Assembly: GCF_005239225.2 (NCBI RefSeq)
Contig: NC_133301.1
Span: forward strand, 13,454,318 to 13,518,317
Reading direction: 5' to 3'
DNA length: 64,000 nucleotides
From: Populus alba
Lineage: Eukaryota > Streptophyta > Magnoliopsida > Malpighiales > Salicaceae
Part shown: piece after piece, positions 1-11,974 of the stretch
Layout of the letters: each line of letters begins with the position of its first letter
Position numbering within the stretch: the stretch's first letter is position 1
Translations under genes and position numbers: made by a program
Notes under the pieces: generated by a model
What the model saw: the letters and a program-made list of their open reading frames with translations, nothing else
Databases searched by the model: none
Told to the model about the DNA's origin: nothing

Positions 1-1800
1 CCTGGCATCATCTGCTTGTACATGATAACGCATAGCTTCAGAAGCCCAACATTCTGCTTCTCTTTCTGCATTTTCTTTTTCTGATGATAAGGTCTGCTCA
101 ATAGAAAGCAAATGATCCACTCGCTCATCTAAATTGGCAATTATTATATCTTGACTTCGGCACTGCTCCTGGAGTGATTCATTTGTCTCTTCCAACTTCA
201 ATACCATTTCCTCAGCTTTTGATGCTCTTCCAATCCATCTCTTTATGCTAACATCTTGCCTCTTCTTATCCTCTGACAAAAGTACATATTTTTCTTGTAG
301 TTGCTGGAACTTAAGTTGTTGCTGTTGTAGTTGAGCTAACAAATCATCCTTTTCTTTTCTTGTGTTAGCCAAAGCTTTTTTTCTTGAGTGATTAGATTAG
401 ATTCTAACCTTCTTCTTTTAGCCCCTAACTCTTCCACTTCAGCATTCAAACTTAGGTTGTAAGATTCTTGTTGGGCGCGAACTTCTTCGTATATGTCTTC
501 AGTAGACTGAATCAAAAGACCTCGGTGGCCCTTCAAAAGGAGGAACTCTGTTACCCTTTCCCTCTCGTCTTTTTGCCATATCGGATACCCTTTAGTTGTT
601 TTTCCTTCTACTCTTTTTAGCAGAAGTAACCCTACCAGGATGTTTCCATGCCTTCCTCACTGACTCTAATAATTTCTTCGAGGTCTTGAAATCTTCATAA
701 AATGTTGCCAGTTCGGTAGTCCTTGGAATAAACTGCTCAAATCCAAACTGTCGCAAAACCATGTTGGGACAATAACTAATACAGCAACGGGCTCCTATCA
801 ACGGAACCCATGGGTTACTCACCACAGTATGCCAGATAAGATTTGAAGTAAGAGTATCGACTCCTCCAATGAAACTGAGATTTACTTAAACTTCGAAACA
901 TTGATTCCCATGTGGATCTTCCTACTTCATGCAAAATGTTTTTCAGTGAAATTCTCCAGCTTAGAATAAAGATGCCATGGGGGTACCGATCAAACCTGAA
1001 ATCTTCCCCTCAATCATATGACTCACAGTCCAGACAAACAACAACTGCAAACAACATCTTAAACGACCCCTTCCAGCTCTTCTACAATAAATTTAAGGAT
1101 GAGAAGGTTTCTGCCAATATCGCTTGCAGCAGGGTTGATTTTAAGGGTCGCCACACTTTTAAATACATTAACAGCCTCAAAATCGATCATTCCCTCGGCA
1201 GATGGGAAAAAGAACCAAACCATATATGCCTAAGGCCAAAACTCTCAATCGAATTTCGTTGCTCTCATCGCGTAATCTCCTGTTGAATATGGCTTCTAGT
1301 ACATTCCAAAACCAACCCTGGCTATTTCCTCGTTTAGTCGCCTGTGCTTTTGCTAGTTGACAGTCTATTTGAGTAATCCAAGCAAAATTAGAAGGTGCAT
1401 GCTCTGTATGTGTGTAAAAGTACACCTTTTTCTGACTTGGGACAATCTAACAGGGCATCATACTCCTCGATAGTAGGAGTCATATCCACAGTATCAAAAG
1501 TGAAGCACCGATATTCTGGATCCCAAAACCCTATCATGGCTTGAAACAAGCATGCTGGACCCTAATTTTCAGTAAATGTGATAGATCCCCCGTATTGTTT
1601 CTGAAAATCGATTTGATCATGAGAGGATAACTTTTCCCAACAATCTAGCAACTGTCCTGTACCAAGTGGCTTGTCATCTAATTTAACATGTTCTGGCAAT
1701 TGAGACTCAAAACTTGGATGGCAAACAATCCCCTTCATCATATTGGTTCAATTCTGATCTGGTCAAAAATTCCTCAATAGTAATGGGCTTTTCCATCTCA
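1..1800 (-). pseudogene. DUF7745-like ORF1 of the retrotransposon, broken
   Basis: Minus-strand fragments in several frames match the style of plant DUF7745 proteins that occur as an extra ORF in Ogre-like elements. Around 1425-1177 there is a block with EAIFNRRLRDE and LRVLALGIYGLVLFP; around 825-592 there is PWVPLIGARCCISY, MVLRQFGF and a basic KAWKHPGR stretch; around 536-336 there is a Gln/Glu/Lys-rich predicted coiled coil (RAQQESYNLS, AKRRRLESNL). Stops and frame changes separate the blocks, so no intact protein is encoded here. The family name is from recognition of these motifs. The function of DUF7745 proteins is not established. Confidence 0.65.
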
Positions 1801-2365
1801 CACTTCCTATAAGGATCGGTGGAGATTTAATGAGAATATGAAATGTATATGAATATGTATGTTAATGCATTGATATTTGTTTGTGTCCTAAAGGTATATC
1901 CTAATTGATAAGATCTAGCTCATAGGGTTTGGCTCAGTTGATTCTAATCTTAAAGATTTTCTTTGGTTCTTAGATTGCCCGAATTACCCATGGGTAATCA
2001 GCCTCTTAACCTTATACAACATGAGTATGGGAAGAAAATTCCACAATACCCGTTGCATAGGGTGAGTTACAATCCAAGCGAAAGTCCAAATGAGCATCAG
2101 TGGACATAAGTCACACTTGCCACCTGAATCTTTCTTTTCTAATCTTAAAAAGGACGAGCTCGGGTCCAGAGCTTTTATGGGTTCACCGTGAAGTGTGTGA
2201 ATACACAAATAAATAACATGCATGCATGTGTAATTAAAAAATGAAATGATTTACAATTGATATTGCATAAAATAAATAGTGCAAATAAAATAAATACTAA
2301 AAAATAAACAGCAATAAAAAAAACAAATGAAAACAAACACACACAAGCAGTTGGTTCAACCCTAT

Positions 2366-2383
2366 TCCCCAGTGGAGTCGCCA
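2366..2383 (-). other. Retrotransposon primer-binding site
   Basis: The minus strand reads TGGCGACTCCACTGGGGA, three bases inside the LTR end. Its complement ends in CCA like a tRNA 3' end and resembles tRNA-Arg, the primer reported for Ogre elements. The tRNA identity is from memory of the family. Confidence 0.75.
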
Positions 2384-2704
2384 TTCTGTCGATACACGAC
2401 GTCGGGCGACGGCTCCGCTCATTTTTGTTTATTTAACAAAAAGATTTTTTTTTTTATTTTTATTGGGGAAATGAAAATTTTATTGGAGTCGCCATCTAGT
2501 AATTTGAGGGAACTAGAAATCCCAAATTAGACACTGGTCCAGAGATTCAGGTACTGGGTTAGTTATGACTAAGGGAAGGTAGACACCACCCTTAAAACAT
2601 CCTTTCAAAAGAAAGGTTACCCTTACTCGTGTGTTTTTATATTTGATTCGAATGCTATTATATTTTGAGCTTATTTGCAATTTTTATTTTTTTATAAAAT
2701 AGTT

Positions 2705-3110
2705 AACGTCGGTCCCTAAAAATAGGAGACACGTTAAAAATGACATCAGTCCCTAAAAATAGGAGACTCGTCTAAAATATTGACACTTAACCCTAAAAAG
2801 GAGATTTACGTCTTAGTTACCAAGAGAAAATAATGGACATAACCCTTATTTGGTATAAATCCTTGACATCGGTCCTTTTCTGTAAAAAGAGACGTGTCGA
2901 CCAAAACAAAAAATATTCGTAGGAGACGCGTTAAAAATGACATCAGTTCCTAGAAATAGGAAACTTGTCTAAAATATTGACGTTTAACCCTAAAAAGGAG
3001 AATTACGTCGGAGTTACCAAAAAAAAATATGGACATAATCCATATTTGATATTTAAACTTTTGACATCGGTCCTTTTATGAAAAAAGAGACATGTCGACG
3101 AACAGTATTT
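2705..3110. repeat. Tandem duplication of ~197 bp inside the LTR
   Basis: The motif GGAGACACGTTAAAAATGAC at 2725 recurs as GGAGACGCGTTAAAAATGAC at 2922, and the following ~180 bp also match (CATCGGTCCTTTT, GTGTCGAC). Two diverged copies. Confidence 0.75.
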
Positions 3111-4082
3111 GTTTATAAAATAAAAGTTATTTTTATATCGTTGAGAAATGGGTATAACCATATTTGAGATTTTGGCTTTGGACCCACGAACGATAACATG
3201 ATAGGATGGGTGTTAGATCCGCGTTATTTTCCTTTTATATTTATTTTTGTTTTATTTTTATTTTTATTTTGTTAAAGTGTGATATTGTACAATAAAACAT
3301 GCTACATTCAGCAGCACAACGATTGAGACATGCTAGAAATTTTAGGACTCGGAAAAGCAGCAGTTATTTGTTCTCCCATATTACAAAATTACGGTACAGT
3401 TTTGTGTGCAAAGTAACATGACATCAATGCCTACTGCAAGAACTCCCTTGGTTTTGTTTTATTATTTTTTTTTATTTTTTATTATTATAACACACACACA
3501 CACAAAAATATATATATAATTCACGTCCTGCATGAAACAGTAGGACGTGAATTATATTTCACGTCTACTGTTCATGCAATAGGAAAGGAAGAAGAAGAAG
3601 AAGAAAGAAAAAGAAAGAAGGGAGGCTCACCTGGCTGAAGGGGTCGTGGCTGCTAGGATGAGGTGGTTCGGCTGGTGGTTGAAACGATGGAGTTGGAGGA
3701 GGAGACGTTGACAGCAGAGGAAGAAAGAAGAAGAAGAAAATCTGCAGCGGGGAGAAGGAGGAGAGGAGAGAGAAAGTCACAGTGGCTGCTCCGCCAGTGG
3801 AGAGGATCTGAGTTGATGGAAATTATGGGGGTAAAGCCGGTGATGGTGGTGGTGGTGCTGAAGAAGAGGCGGAGAGAGAAGGAAAAAGTTGCAGAAATCG
3901 GCAGAAAAACAGGTTTTTTGGCTGACTTTGGACCCGATTTTCTCTTTTTTCAGGCCATGAAATCCACCTCTATTTATAGGCGGTGGAAGAGGGCAATCTT
4001 TTCTACATTGAGAAAAAATTTAAGCCCTTGATTCATTTGGGAAGGATCCCAACCATTGGCTCAAAGTAGGTATCATGAGTTG

Positions 4083-4505
4083 AAAATCTGCAGACAAAAG
4101 CTGATTGAGTAGGCCTCTTTAGGCTGTCACCAGTGCTAATATATTGTCATTTAGCCCAACCTGATCACATGGGGTTGTAGAAAAAATGCATAGGATCCGT
4201 TTCATATAAGATTTGTTAAATTCGGTGGACATTAGGTACATTGAATGCAGCTGCAAAGTAGTCAACCAGACCAGCTTTTCAGAGAAAAAAAATAAAATCT
4301 GCAGACAAAAACTGATTGAGTAGGCCTCTTTAGGCTGTCACCAGTGCTAATATATTGTCATTTAGCCCAACCTGATCACATGGGGTTGTAGAAAAACTGC
4401 AGAGGATCATTTTCGTATAAGATTTGTTAAATTTAGTGGATGTAGGTACATTAAATGCAGTTGCAAAGTAGTCAACCAGACCAGCTTTTTTCAGAAAAAT
4501 AAAGA
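4083..4505. repeat. Tandem duplication of ~211 bp inside the LTR
   Basis: Two close copies, starting at about 4083 and 4294, both begin AAAATCTGCAGACAAAA and end near ACCAGACCAGCTTTT. They differ by few bases, so this duplication is younger than the 197-bp one. Confidence 0.85.
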
Positions 4506-5401
4506 AGATAATGAACAGTGATTTTTTATCAAAGTCCATTTCAGTCCTTTCTCTTTCAATTTAGCCCTAATTGACCCTAAACCTTTTTATTTAATGCAAT
4601 TCGCCCCCTAATTAACTTGGTAAAAATTAAATTTGGTCTTTTAAAATTCAGATTTTCTCAATTAAGCCCAAATTAAACTCCCAAACTTAATTTTTCACCA
4701 ATTAAGCCCCAAATAAAATTAATTTGACCCATTTAAAATATAATTAAGTCCTTGCACTTAATCAAATCCTTCAATTGGACCCAAATTAATTCTTAAACAT
4801 AATTAAAATTTAATTCGGCCCATGATCAAATCAAATTGGCCCATTAAAAATTTAATTATGTCATTGAACTTAATTTTTTATGCAAATTCATCCGATAATC
4901 ATTTAATTTGACCTTGAATTTGTATTTTTTCTTCATTTCTTAGGCACAATAAGGTACAATTAGGCCTTGAACTTCCTCCAAAATTGCAGCTTGATTCCCC
5001 GATTTCCTTTCTCCACATTGTCAGCCTTTATTTTTATTTTTTAATTTTTATTTTTTGAAAAAGAAATTGATTTTTTTTTATTTTTATAAATAATAATAGA
5101 AATAAAATAACATTCAAGAAAATCTTGGTGAGTCCAAAATTGGGTTACAACAGTAGGAACATGACCTACCTATCCCTTCCTCTCTCGTCTTATGTTTTTT
5201 GAAATTAAAATATAATAAAAATAAAATTTAAACCAAAATAAGCACTAAAGAGACCAAATATACTTAATCTGAAACTTGAAATATTAAAACTTAAGATGGA
5301 TATTGGGCATTAAGGTTAAATCTAGGGTACTTGAAGTAAAAAAAAACAGAATAAAAAAGAGAACTAAAAAAGTTATCAAACAGCCCTTAATTAATTGATA
5401 C

Positions 5402-8400
5402 CTGTTAAGGTTACAAAACCTTGGATCTTATTTTCGCCAAGCCATAGCTCCTCCAAGTTGCTCAATGAATCAAATTCTAAGTTAAGGAAATAATACAAAA
5501 GAGAAGAGTTAATATAAAACTCTTAGGTCTGTTATTCTCGAATTGAAACTTATAAGGATCAATTCATAACTTCATATCAAAGAGTTAATAGAACATGTGT
5601 GTCTAACATTTCGACTCCTTTTCAATTGGTTGTGATGATGTGTTTGCGTGTCTCTAAGTACCTTTCATGTCTATTGATCCTTGCAACTGGTTGCGTTCAA
5701 GATCTAGATGTTTGAGAGATGAAAGCCCTTTGAGGGATGATAGGACGCTATTGTTGAAGTGATTGGCTTCCAAAATAAGAGACTCCAATTTGTTAAGCCT
5801 TGATGGTCCTTCAGAGCCTGCATGATATTTATAGCAAGTGGTTAGTGATTAATTTCAAAATCAATTACATTTCTAATCCTAAATATTCATTTTTGTCTTC
5901 AAAGAATAAGTTAATTGAAAGACAAATCTTTGATTTGAAAACCAACTACATGATTATCACTAACGTCAAAATCGTTAATTATTTGAAATATTAAGAAAAT
6001 AATTATAGGTTAATCCAATGGTTTGGTATCAAACTAAATTTAACAATTATGATTCATCACCTAATTAGAGTTGTTTGAAAGTATATAGTAGAAATTATAT
6101 TTTAAAGAGTATTTGTTGTTTGGAAATGTATTAAAATAATATATTTTTTATTTTTTAAATTTTATTTTTTGATATTAGCACATTAAAACAATAAAAAAAA
6201 TATAATAAATAAATATATGATTGAGACCAAGTGTGTTCCGTTATTTAAAAATCAAAGACAACCACACACAAAAACAAGAGTAAAAAAGAGAAATAAAAGA
6301 GTTATCAAACGACCTTTAATTAATTGATACCTGTTAAGGTTATAAATTCTTGGATCTTATTGTAGTACAGAGATAGCACCTCCAAGTTGCTCAATGAATC
6401 AAATTCTGAGTTAAGGAAACAATACAAAAGAGAAGAGTTAATATAAAACTCTTAAGCCTGTTATTCTCGAACTGAAACTTATAGGGATCAATTCGTAACT
6501 TCATATCAAAGAATAAAACATGTATGTGTCTAACATTTCCACTCTTTTTCAATTGGTTGTGATGATATGTTTGTGTGGGTCTAAGTACCTTTCATGTTTA
6601 TTGATCCTTGCAACCGATTGCCATCAAGAGATAGATATTTGAGAGATGAAAGCCCTTTGAGGGATGATAGGATGCTATTGTTGAAGTTATTGTAGCTTAA
6701 ATCAAGAGACTCCAATTTGTTAAGCTTTGATAGTCCTTCAGAAACTGCATGATATTTATAGCAAGTGGTTAATGATTAATTTCAAAATCAATTACATTTC
6801 AAATCCTAAATATTCATTTTTGTCTTCAAATAATAAGTTAATTGAAAGACAAATCTTTGATTTGAAAACCAACTACATGATTATCACTAACGTCAAAATC
6901 ATTAATTATTTGAAATATTGAGAAAAACATTAAAATATAATAGAAATTATACTTTAAAGTGTTTGTTGTTTTGAAATATATTAAAATAATATATAATTTT
7001 TTAAAATTTATTTTTAATATTAGCACATTAAAATAATTTAAAACAAAAAAATAAAAAACAATAGAGAAACGACGGTTCAACCGCAACACCAAATAAACTT
7101 GTAGTGTCTATTTGGCATTGAGATTTAATCTGTTTTTCATCCAAATTTAATTATTGGTTTATGCTTCAAATTAATTTTTTATATTATTTTTAAATTGTTT
7201 TGATGTGTTGATATCAAAAATAAATTTTTTTAAAAAAAAAAAATTATATATTTCAAAATAAAACAATAGCATTTACTGTACTTTCAGACTCCCAGTTAGT
7301 TAATTTATCAACAAAATGTTGTTTTTTGAGCTTTGTATCTGTGAGGCTTGGTGGAATTGGAATATGGCGAACCTCGAAAAAGAAAACGAAAGCTATAAAA
7401 GGTTGGTTGGTTTGGTAGTTAAAAAAGAATAGTTTGATTGTGGTTATTTTTAAAAAAAAAATATTAAAATAATATTTTTTAAAAATTCTTTTTAATATTA
7501 GTGTATAAAATAATTAAAAAATCATAAAAAAAATAGTTTTTTTAAAAAAAATTAATTTTAAAACATAAAATAACCGTCGCAAAGGAAGTTGATATAAATT
7601 TGTTGGAAAAAAAAGGACGAAGCTAGTCAAAACACACAAAGCATCGAATTCTACATGGCAACGAAGAAGTAGTCTATTGGGGGGACAGATTTCAACGTAA
7701 CCGTGCATGTTTTGCAGTGCCCGTGATTGATTTTTATACTTTGTAGAGTTTATTTTGATTTAAAATTTATTTTTATTATATCAATCCTAAAAAATTAAGA
7801 CAAGAGGTATTCACCATGAAAAAAATCAATTATAATTTATGATTTTGAAATGTATAAAAAAATTATTTTTTTTTTTTTTTTGTTTACTTCAAGATAATTT
7901 TTTTAGTATTTTTAAATTATTTTGATGTGCTGATATCAAAAATATATATTTTTAAAAAAATATTATTTTAATATATTTTTAAAAATATCATTTAAAAAAA
8001 ACAGTAACTTATAAGATATCTTCTTAATCTGAGACTTAAAAGATTAAATTTAAGATGGATGTAGAGCACTAAGGTTAAATCTAGGGTACTTGAAGTGTAG
8101 CAAAATCTAGGGTCAAGATGTCCTAAATCAATGTTGATATGATTGAGAATCAAGTCGGTATTAATTTAAAAAATATATAATTGAAACCAAGTGCGTTTTG
8201 TTATTTAAAAATCAAAGACAAACACACAAAAAACAAAAAAGAGTAAAAAATAGAAATAAAAGAGTTATCAAACGACCCTTAATTAATTGATACCTGTTAA
8301 GGTTACAAAATCTTTGATCTTATTTCCAGCCAGCCATAGCTCCTCCAAGTTGTTCAATGAATCAAATTTTGAGTTAAGAAAATAATACAAAAGAGAAGAG

Positions 8401-9253
8401 TTAATATAAAACTCTTAGGCTGTTGTTCACAAATTGAAACTTACAAGGATTAATTCATAACTTCATATCAAAGAATTAAAAGAACATGTGTGTGTCTAAC
8501 ATTTCGTGTATTTTTTAATTGGTTGTTATGATGTGTTTGTGTGTTTGAAGTACCTTTCATGTTTATTGATCCTTGCAACTGGTTATCATTAAGAAATAGA
8601 TCTTTGAGAGATGAAAGCTCTTTAAGGGATGATAGGATGCTATTATTGAAGTTATTGATACCCAAGTAAAGAACCTCCAATTTGGCAAGTCTTGATAGCC
8701 TTTCGAAACCTGCGTGCATGCAAGATTTCTAGCTAGTTGTTAGGGTATAAAGCCAAAGAAATTATTTGATTAATTAAAAGAATAAGTCAGTTTATAGATG
8801 TTTATTTTCGTGCTAAAATTACGAAAGATGAAGTCTTTAATGAAGAGACAAACCTTCATTCGCAACACAGCCAGCTATGCCATTTCCACCCAAGTCAAGA
8901 ACATTGAGTTCTTGAAAGGGAAGAAATATAGATGCATTTAGGTACCATCCTCCCATTGAAGCATCTGAGTACCATCCTGCCATTGAAATTGGGTACCAAT
9001 CTTCCAATGACCAAGATATTGAGTTTGAAAGATGAATTTCGACGACTCGTCTTGTAGTGGAATTGCTGCAGGTAACTCCATACCAGCTGCAACAGAGGGC
9101 ATCTTCTCCCCAAGGGTATGACGTAAGATTAAAGGAAGTTTTGATTTGCAAAAGAGCAATTCGTTCTTCCTCCAAACACCCTTGCGATAGAAGCATGGCA
9201 TTAATCATCATTATCACAGCCACTGCTGGCAGAGAGAACCTGTTGAATCCCAT
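5402..9253 (-). CDS. RLP-A: LRR receptor-like protein, 5' exons (3' part lost or displaced by the retrotransposon)
   Basis: Exon 1 (9253-8854) encodes a signal peptide (MGFNRFSLPAVAVIMMINAM), a CLEEER motif and an LRRNT cap with ALCCSWYGVTCSN, as in plant receptor-like proteins that sense ligands at the plasma membrane. Then come alternating exons: 156 nt (8709-8554, 6744-6589, 5817-5662) and 75 nt (8368-8294, 6405-6331, 5476-5402). Each 156-nt exon encodes about two LRRs (SLKGLSSLK, NQLQGSI); each 75-nt exon one LRR (FDSLSNLE). All junctions are GT-AG and phase 1. The 75-nt exon at 8368 has lost its acceptor: AG became AA at 8369. Downstream exons, including the transmembrane exon, should follow below 5402, but the Ogre-like element lies there, so the gene is probably broken or has a very long intron. 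No kinase is expected. Confidence 0.75.
6105..6215. repeat. AT-rich recurrent module in an RLP-A intron
   Basis: Contains TATTAAAATAATAT followed by a T-rich stretch and TATTAGCACATTAAAA. The same module recurs at about 6945-7110, 13315-13512, 28190-28360, 36125-36340 and 52258-52450, so it is a dispersed MITE-like family. Ends are not resolvable by eye. Confidence 0.5.
6945..7110. repeat. AT-rich recurrent module (MITE-like), second RLP-A copy
   Basis: Same family as 6105-6215: AAGTGTTTGTTGTTTTGAAA at the left, a central AT stretch, and ACAATAGAGAAACGACGG at the right. Paralogous copies lie at equivalent intron positions in RLP-B (28190-28360, 29515-29660). Confidence 0.5.
8943..9023 (-). 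repeat. Three imperfect WY-type tandem repeats in RLP-A exon 1
   Basis: Units of 27, 24 and about 30 nt, each starting TACCA on the plus strand. They encode successive WY-containing peptides (DWYPISMA, GWYSDASMG, GWYLNAS) between the LRRNT cap and the first LRR. The matching stretch of RLP-B exon 1 lacks the expansion. Confidence 0.6.
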
Positions 9254-9314
9254 TTGTACCCCTCTGTTTCTGCTTGAAATTAATGTATCAAATACTTGTT
9301 AGGAGCCAAAGGCT

Positions 9315-9321
9315 CTTTATA
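9315..9321 (-). promoter_or_regulatory. TATA box of RLP-A
   Basis: TATAAAG on the minus strand, about 60 bp upstream of the exon 1 ATG, in CCCCTATAAAGAGCC. The same element sits upstream of RLP-B at 32483-32489. Confidence 0.6.
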
Positions 9322-9559
9322 GGGGAGAGCACCAGCCACCATGCATTGCCGTCCGCGTGTTCATTGAACGGCGGCCCCATCTTTGATCAAGTGGATCTTT
9401 TGTGGAAGGTGACTCAGTCCATCAATTTCCATGAAGTTTCAGTTTTTGTTTTTTGTTTTAGAACAATGTAAAATTATTACTCTTAAATAAAACTCGTTTA
9501 ACCTTAAGTTTCATTTCTAAACCACTGTGAAGACAAGAAAGAAAGTATTTTGATCTTTT

Positions 9560-11284
9560 CCACTACGTACACTCATCACAGGCAGTCATCAAACTAACGA
9601 TGGCCATTATATAGAATTTTTCTTTTCTTTGTTTCTTTGCTGGTCCGGCAAATCTTCACTTGTAAAGTTAAATTTGGTAAAAATTTCTTTGATTTTTTTC
9701 TATTTTTTAATTAAAATAATGTTTTTGATGTTTTTTTTTTAAAAAATATTTGAATTAATTCTCCTACTTACCCTGAATCTAAACCTTGCTCCATATTAAC
9801 TCTCATAATGTATTTAATAACTCTCATCATATTTAAAAACTTAAAATATTAAATGAGATTATATGAATAGTTTTATGTTAAATCTATAACATTATATATT
9901 ATTTAAGAAATTATCTGAGGTTTAACTGTCATTTTGTTATTACTAATGTCAAAACAATAAAAAAAAATTAATATATTTCTAAACAAAAAATATTTTAAAA
10001 TACAAACTATACCACACTCTTAGTTATATAAAAAATTAACCCATAACATAGCATGCCATAATTAATCTTCGTTGCATAAAAGAATTTAAAATTTTAGACT
10101 TTGACTTGGAGTCAACTGACAAAATGAAACCAAGGTTTGATCTTGTTTATTTTTTGAACGGCTGTGAAGACATTAAATATTTTAATTCTTTTAAAATTTT
10201 CCACGTGTCATTACTGCTGTCTACATCTATCAGTCGTGGTGTCTTGGAAGTTGAATTGCAACATCATGTCTAATCAAATCAAAGTTGTTAATTTCATTCT
10301 GTTTAGTCTGCGATGACCGAAACATTAAATATCATTTTAAAAATTAGAATAAATTTCATCTCATTTTAAATCTCGATTTGTTTCAGATTTTTTGGCTAAA
10401 TTTCATTCGGAACGTTCCGGTTTCATTCCACATGTTCCGTTCCGCTCTTGAAAAGTCATTGAATCAAATTAAACCTTGTTCAATTTAATTAATTAAACCA
10501 CCCAATTATAAAAAGCTCTTTTTTATTACTATTTTCAATAACAATGATATTAATTTTTTAAAATTAGATTTATCACTAATATATATGGTTTATATTCATG
10601 TTGTTTTTTTTCATGTTTATACTTTGTAGGAATTTGAGCAAAATAAAGGATGCTTTAGATTCCATTAGATTTGATAACATTGACCTAACTTTATATTTAA
10701 AATATTTTTATTAAAACATTTTACTTTCATAATATTTTGATATTTTGTTTAAGTTGAATTACTTTAAGTTAAAGATCTATTTAATCTTGACTATTTAAAA
10801 ATATTTTAAATTTTAAAATTATATTTGTTTGGCATTGTGTTTGTATTGTATAATTTATAATTAATTTATCTTGAATTTGAATTATGTTTGTTGAATATAT
10901 ATATATATAATACAATCTTGAAACGGTACGGCCGAAACTCTTCAAAATTAAAATATTTCATTTTAATTAAAACAACAAAATATTTATCGAAACAAAATTT
11001 ACAAGCTTGCATCAAATGACATAATTTTCCACGTACCGTGTAGAGTCTTTTTTCTTTGGCTTATTGGTCTCTTAATTCTTCGCTAGTGTTGGCATTTGCA
11101 TCTATTGACATTAATAATTTATAGTGACACCAAGAGGTTGACTATATCCCATTTGTCTTAACATTTTAAAAATATTTTTTAAAAAATTAATTTTTACTTA
11201 ATTATTTTTATTTTAAATACTATTTTAATAATTTTATAATATTTTTTTACAAAACTACTATTTTAATATTAAAAATAATTTTAT
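9560..11284. other. AT-rich region upstream of RLP-A; no gene seen
   Basis: No ORF of note. It contains a diverged upstream repeat (about 10040-11130) with a W-box palindrome at 10101 and a G-box-like CCACGTGTCA near 10201, plus AT microsatellites near 10897-10910. Confidence 0.5.
10101..10115. promoter_or_regulatory. W-box palindrome, copy 1
   Basis: TTGACTTGGAGTCAA: two TTGACT W-boxes facing each other across a 3-bp spacer. TTGAC(C/T) is the WRKY-factor core site. Located about 850 bp upstream of RLP-A. Confidence 0.5.
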
Positions 11285-11447
11285 TTTATTGCCGGTGCTC
11301 CCTTGTGTTCGATAACTTAATTGAAAATCAATAAATAAAAATGCATCATCGTGTTTGTGCTTTGTCTTCCGTCCAATAAAATGTATACTTCGCTGGTCGA
11401 GCAAGAAGCTATGGCGCAGTTTGGAAGTCTTCGTCGCATAAAAGACA

Positions 11448-11462
11448 TTGACTTGGAGTCAA
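11448..11462. promoter_or_regulatory. W-box palindrome, copy 2
   Basis: TTGACTTGGAGTCAA, identical to copy 1, within repeat unit R1. Confidence 0.5.
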
Positions 11463-11684
11463 CTGAGAAAATGGGCAACCTTTGGCTCTCTAGAAATAAA
11501 TTTAAATTAATCCTCCGCCTTGCTAACGGCAACATCACATCAAATGGCATGATTTTCCACGAACAGTAGAGTCTTCTTTCTTTGGCGTATTGTCGAAACC
11601 TGGTAGTGACAGCAATAATAGACATCAAGAACAGTGACAGCAAGAGGTCCATTCATCCAATGTAACACGTTTGAGTGTCCCCTT

Positions 11685-11974
11685 TATTAAAAAATAATAT
11701 AAATCATATCTTGGAATCTCACCTAATAGCTTAAGCTATTGGGTTGAGATATTTCTTTGACATGGTATCAGAGCTTTAATGACCTAGTGGTCACGAGTTT
11801 GAATCTCACCATCCCCATTTATTTGATAAAATTAAACACAAGGTAATGTGGGCCTGTGCAAGTTTCAAGCCCAAAGGGCTCTCACTTGAAGGGGTGTGTT
11901 AGAGAATAATATAAATCATATCCTGGGACCTCACCTAATAGCTTAAGCTATTGGGTTGAGACGGTTCTTTGACA
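11685..11974 (+). mobile_element. TRIM (terminal-repeat retrotransposon in miniature), 290 bp
   Basis: Two 78-bp LTRs (11685-11762 and 11897-11974) share CACCTAATAGCTTAAGCTAT and end TTTGACA. Directly after the left LTR is TGGTATCAGAGC, the initiator-tRNA-Met primer site. A purine-rich GAAGGGGTG precedes the right LTR. The element is flanked by the 5-bp duplication CCCTT (11680-11684, 11975-11979). The uninterrupted target is visible in the paralogous R1 copies near 18386 and 19430 (GTGTCCCCTTTCTACC). It has no coding capacity and needs enzymes in trans. LTR differences (for example TATTAAAA versus TGTTAGAG at the start) indicate an old insertion. Confidence 0.93.

Larger units (their letters stand above)
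1..5152 (-). mobile_element. 5' portion of an Ogre/Tat-like Ty3-gypsy LTR retrotransposon, running off the left edge
   Basis: Read on the minus strand, the element has a long LTR (5152 down to 2387), a 3-nt spacer, a primer-binding site (2383-2366), a leader of about 550 bp and then a broken ORF with DUF7745-type sequence (about 1800 down to 1). A long LTR, a tRNA-Arg-like primer site and an extra ORF ahead of gag-pol are the arrangement known for Ogre/Tat elements. Gag-pol and the other LTR would lie left of the window. The sequence just right of the LTR (GTAGGAACATGACC) recurs without an LTR at about 27326, so the element inserted into an intron-type sequence of the RLP repeat unit. The other target-site copy is outside the window. 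Confidence 0.8.
2387..5152 (-). repeat. Long terminal repeat (2766 bp) of the Ogre-like element
   Basis: On the minus strand it begins TGTTGTAACCCAATTTTGG at 5152 and ends TATCGACA at 2387, giving TG...CA termini, with the primer site directly after. It holds two separate internal tandem duplications (2705-3110 and 4083-4505), a GA-rich stretch around 3575-3900 and many 'AATTAAGCCC'-type AT-rich repeats. ORFs in the GA-rich stretch are low-complexity and not called. Confidence 0.8.

Noticed and set aside
3565..4031. Overlapping Lys/Arg/Glu-rich and Phe/Pro-rich ORFs on both strands
   Set aside because: They lie in a GA/CT-rich low-complexity part of the LTR and are mirror products of the same bases.
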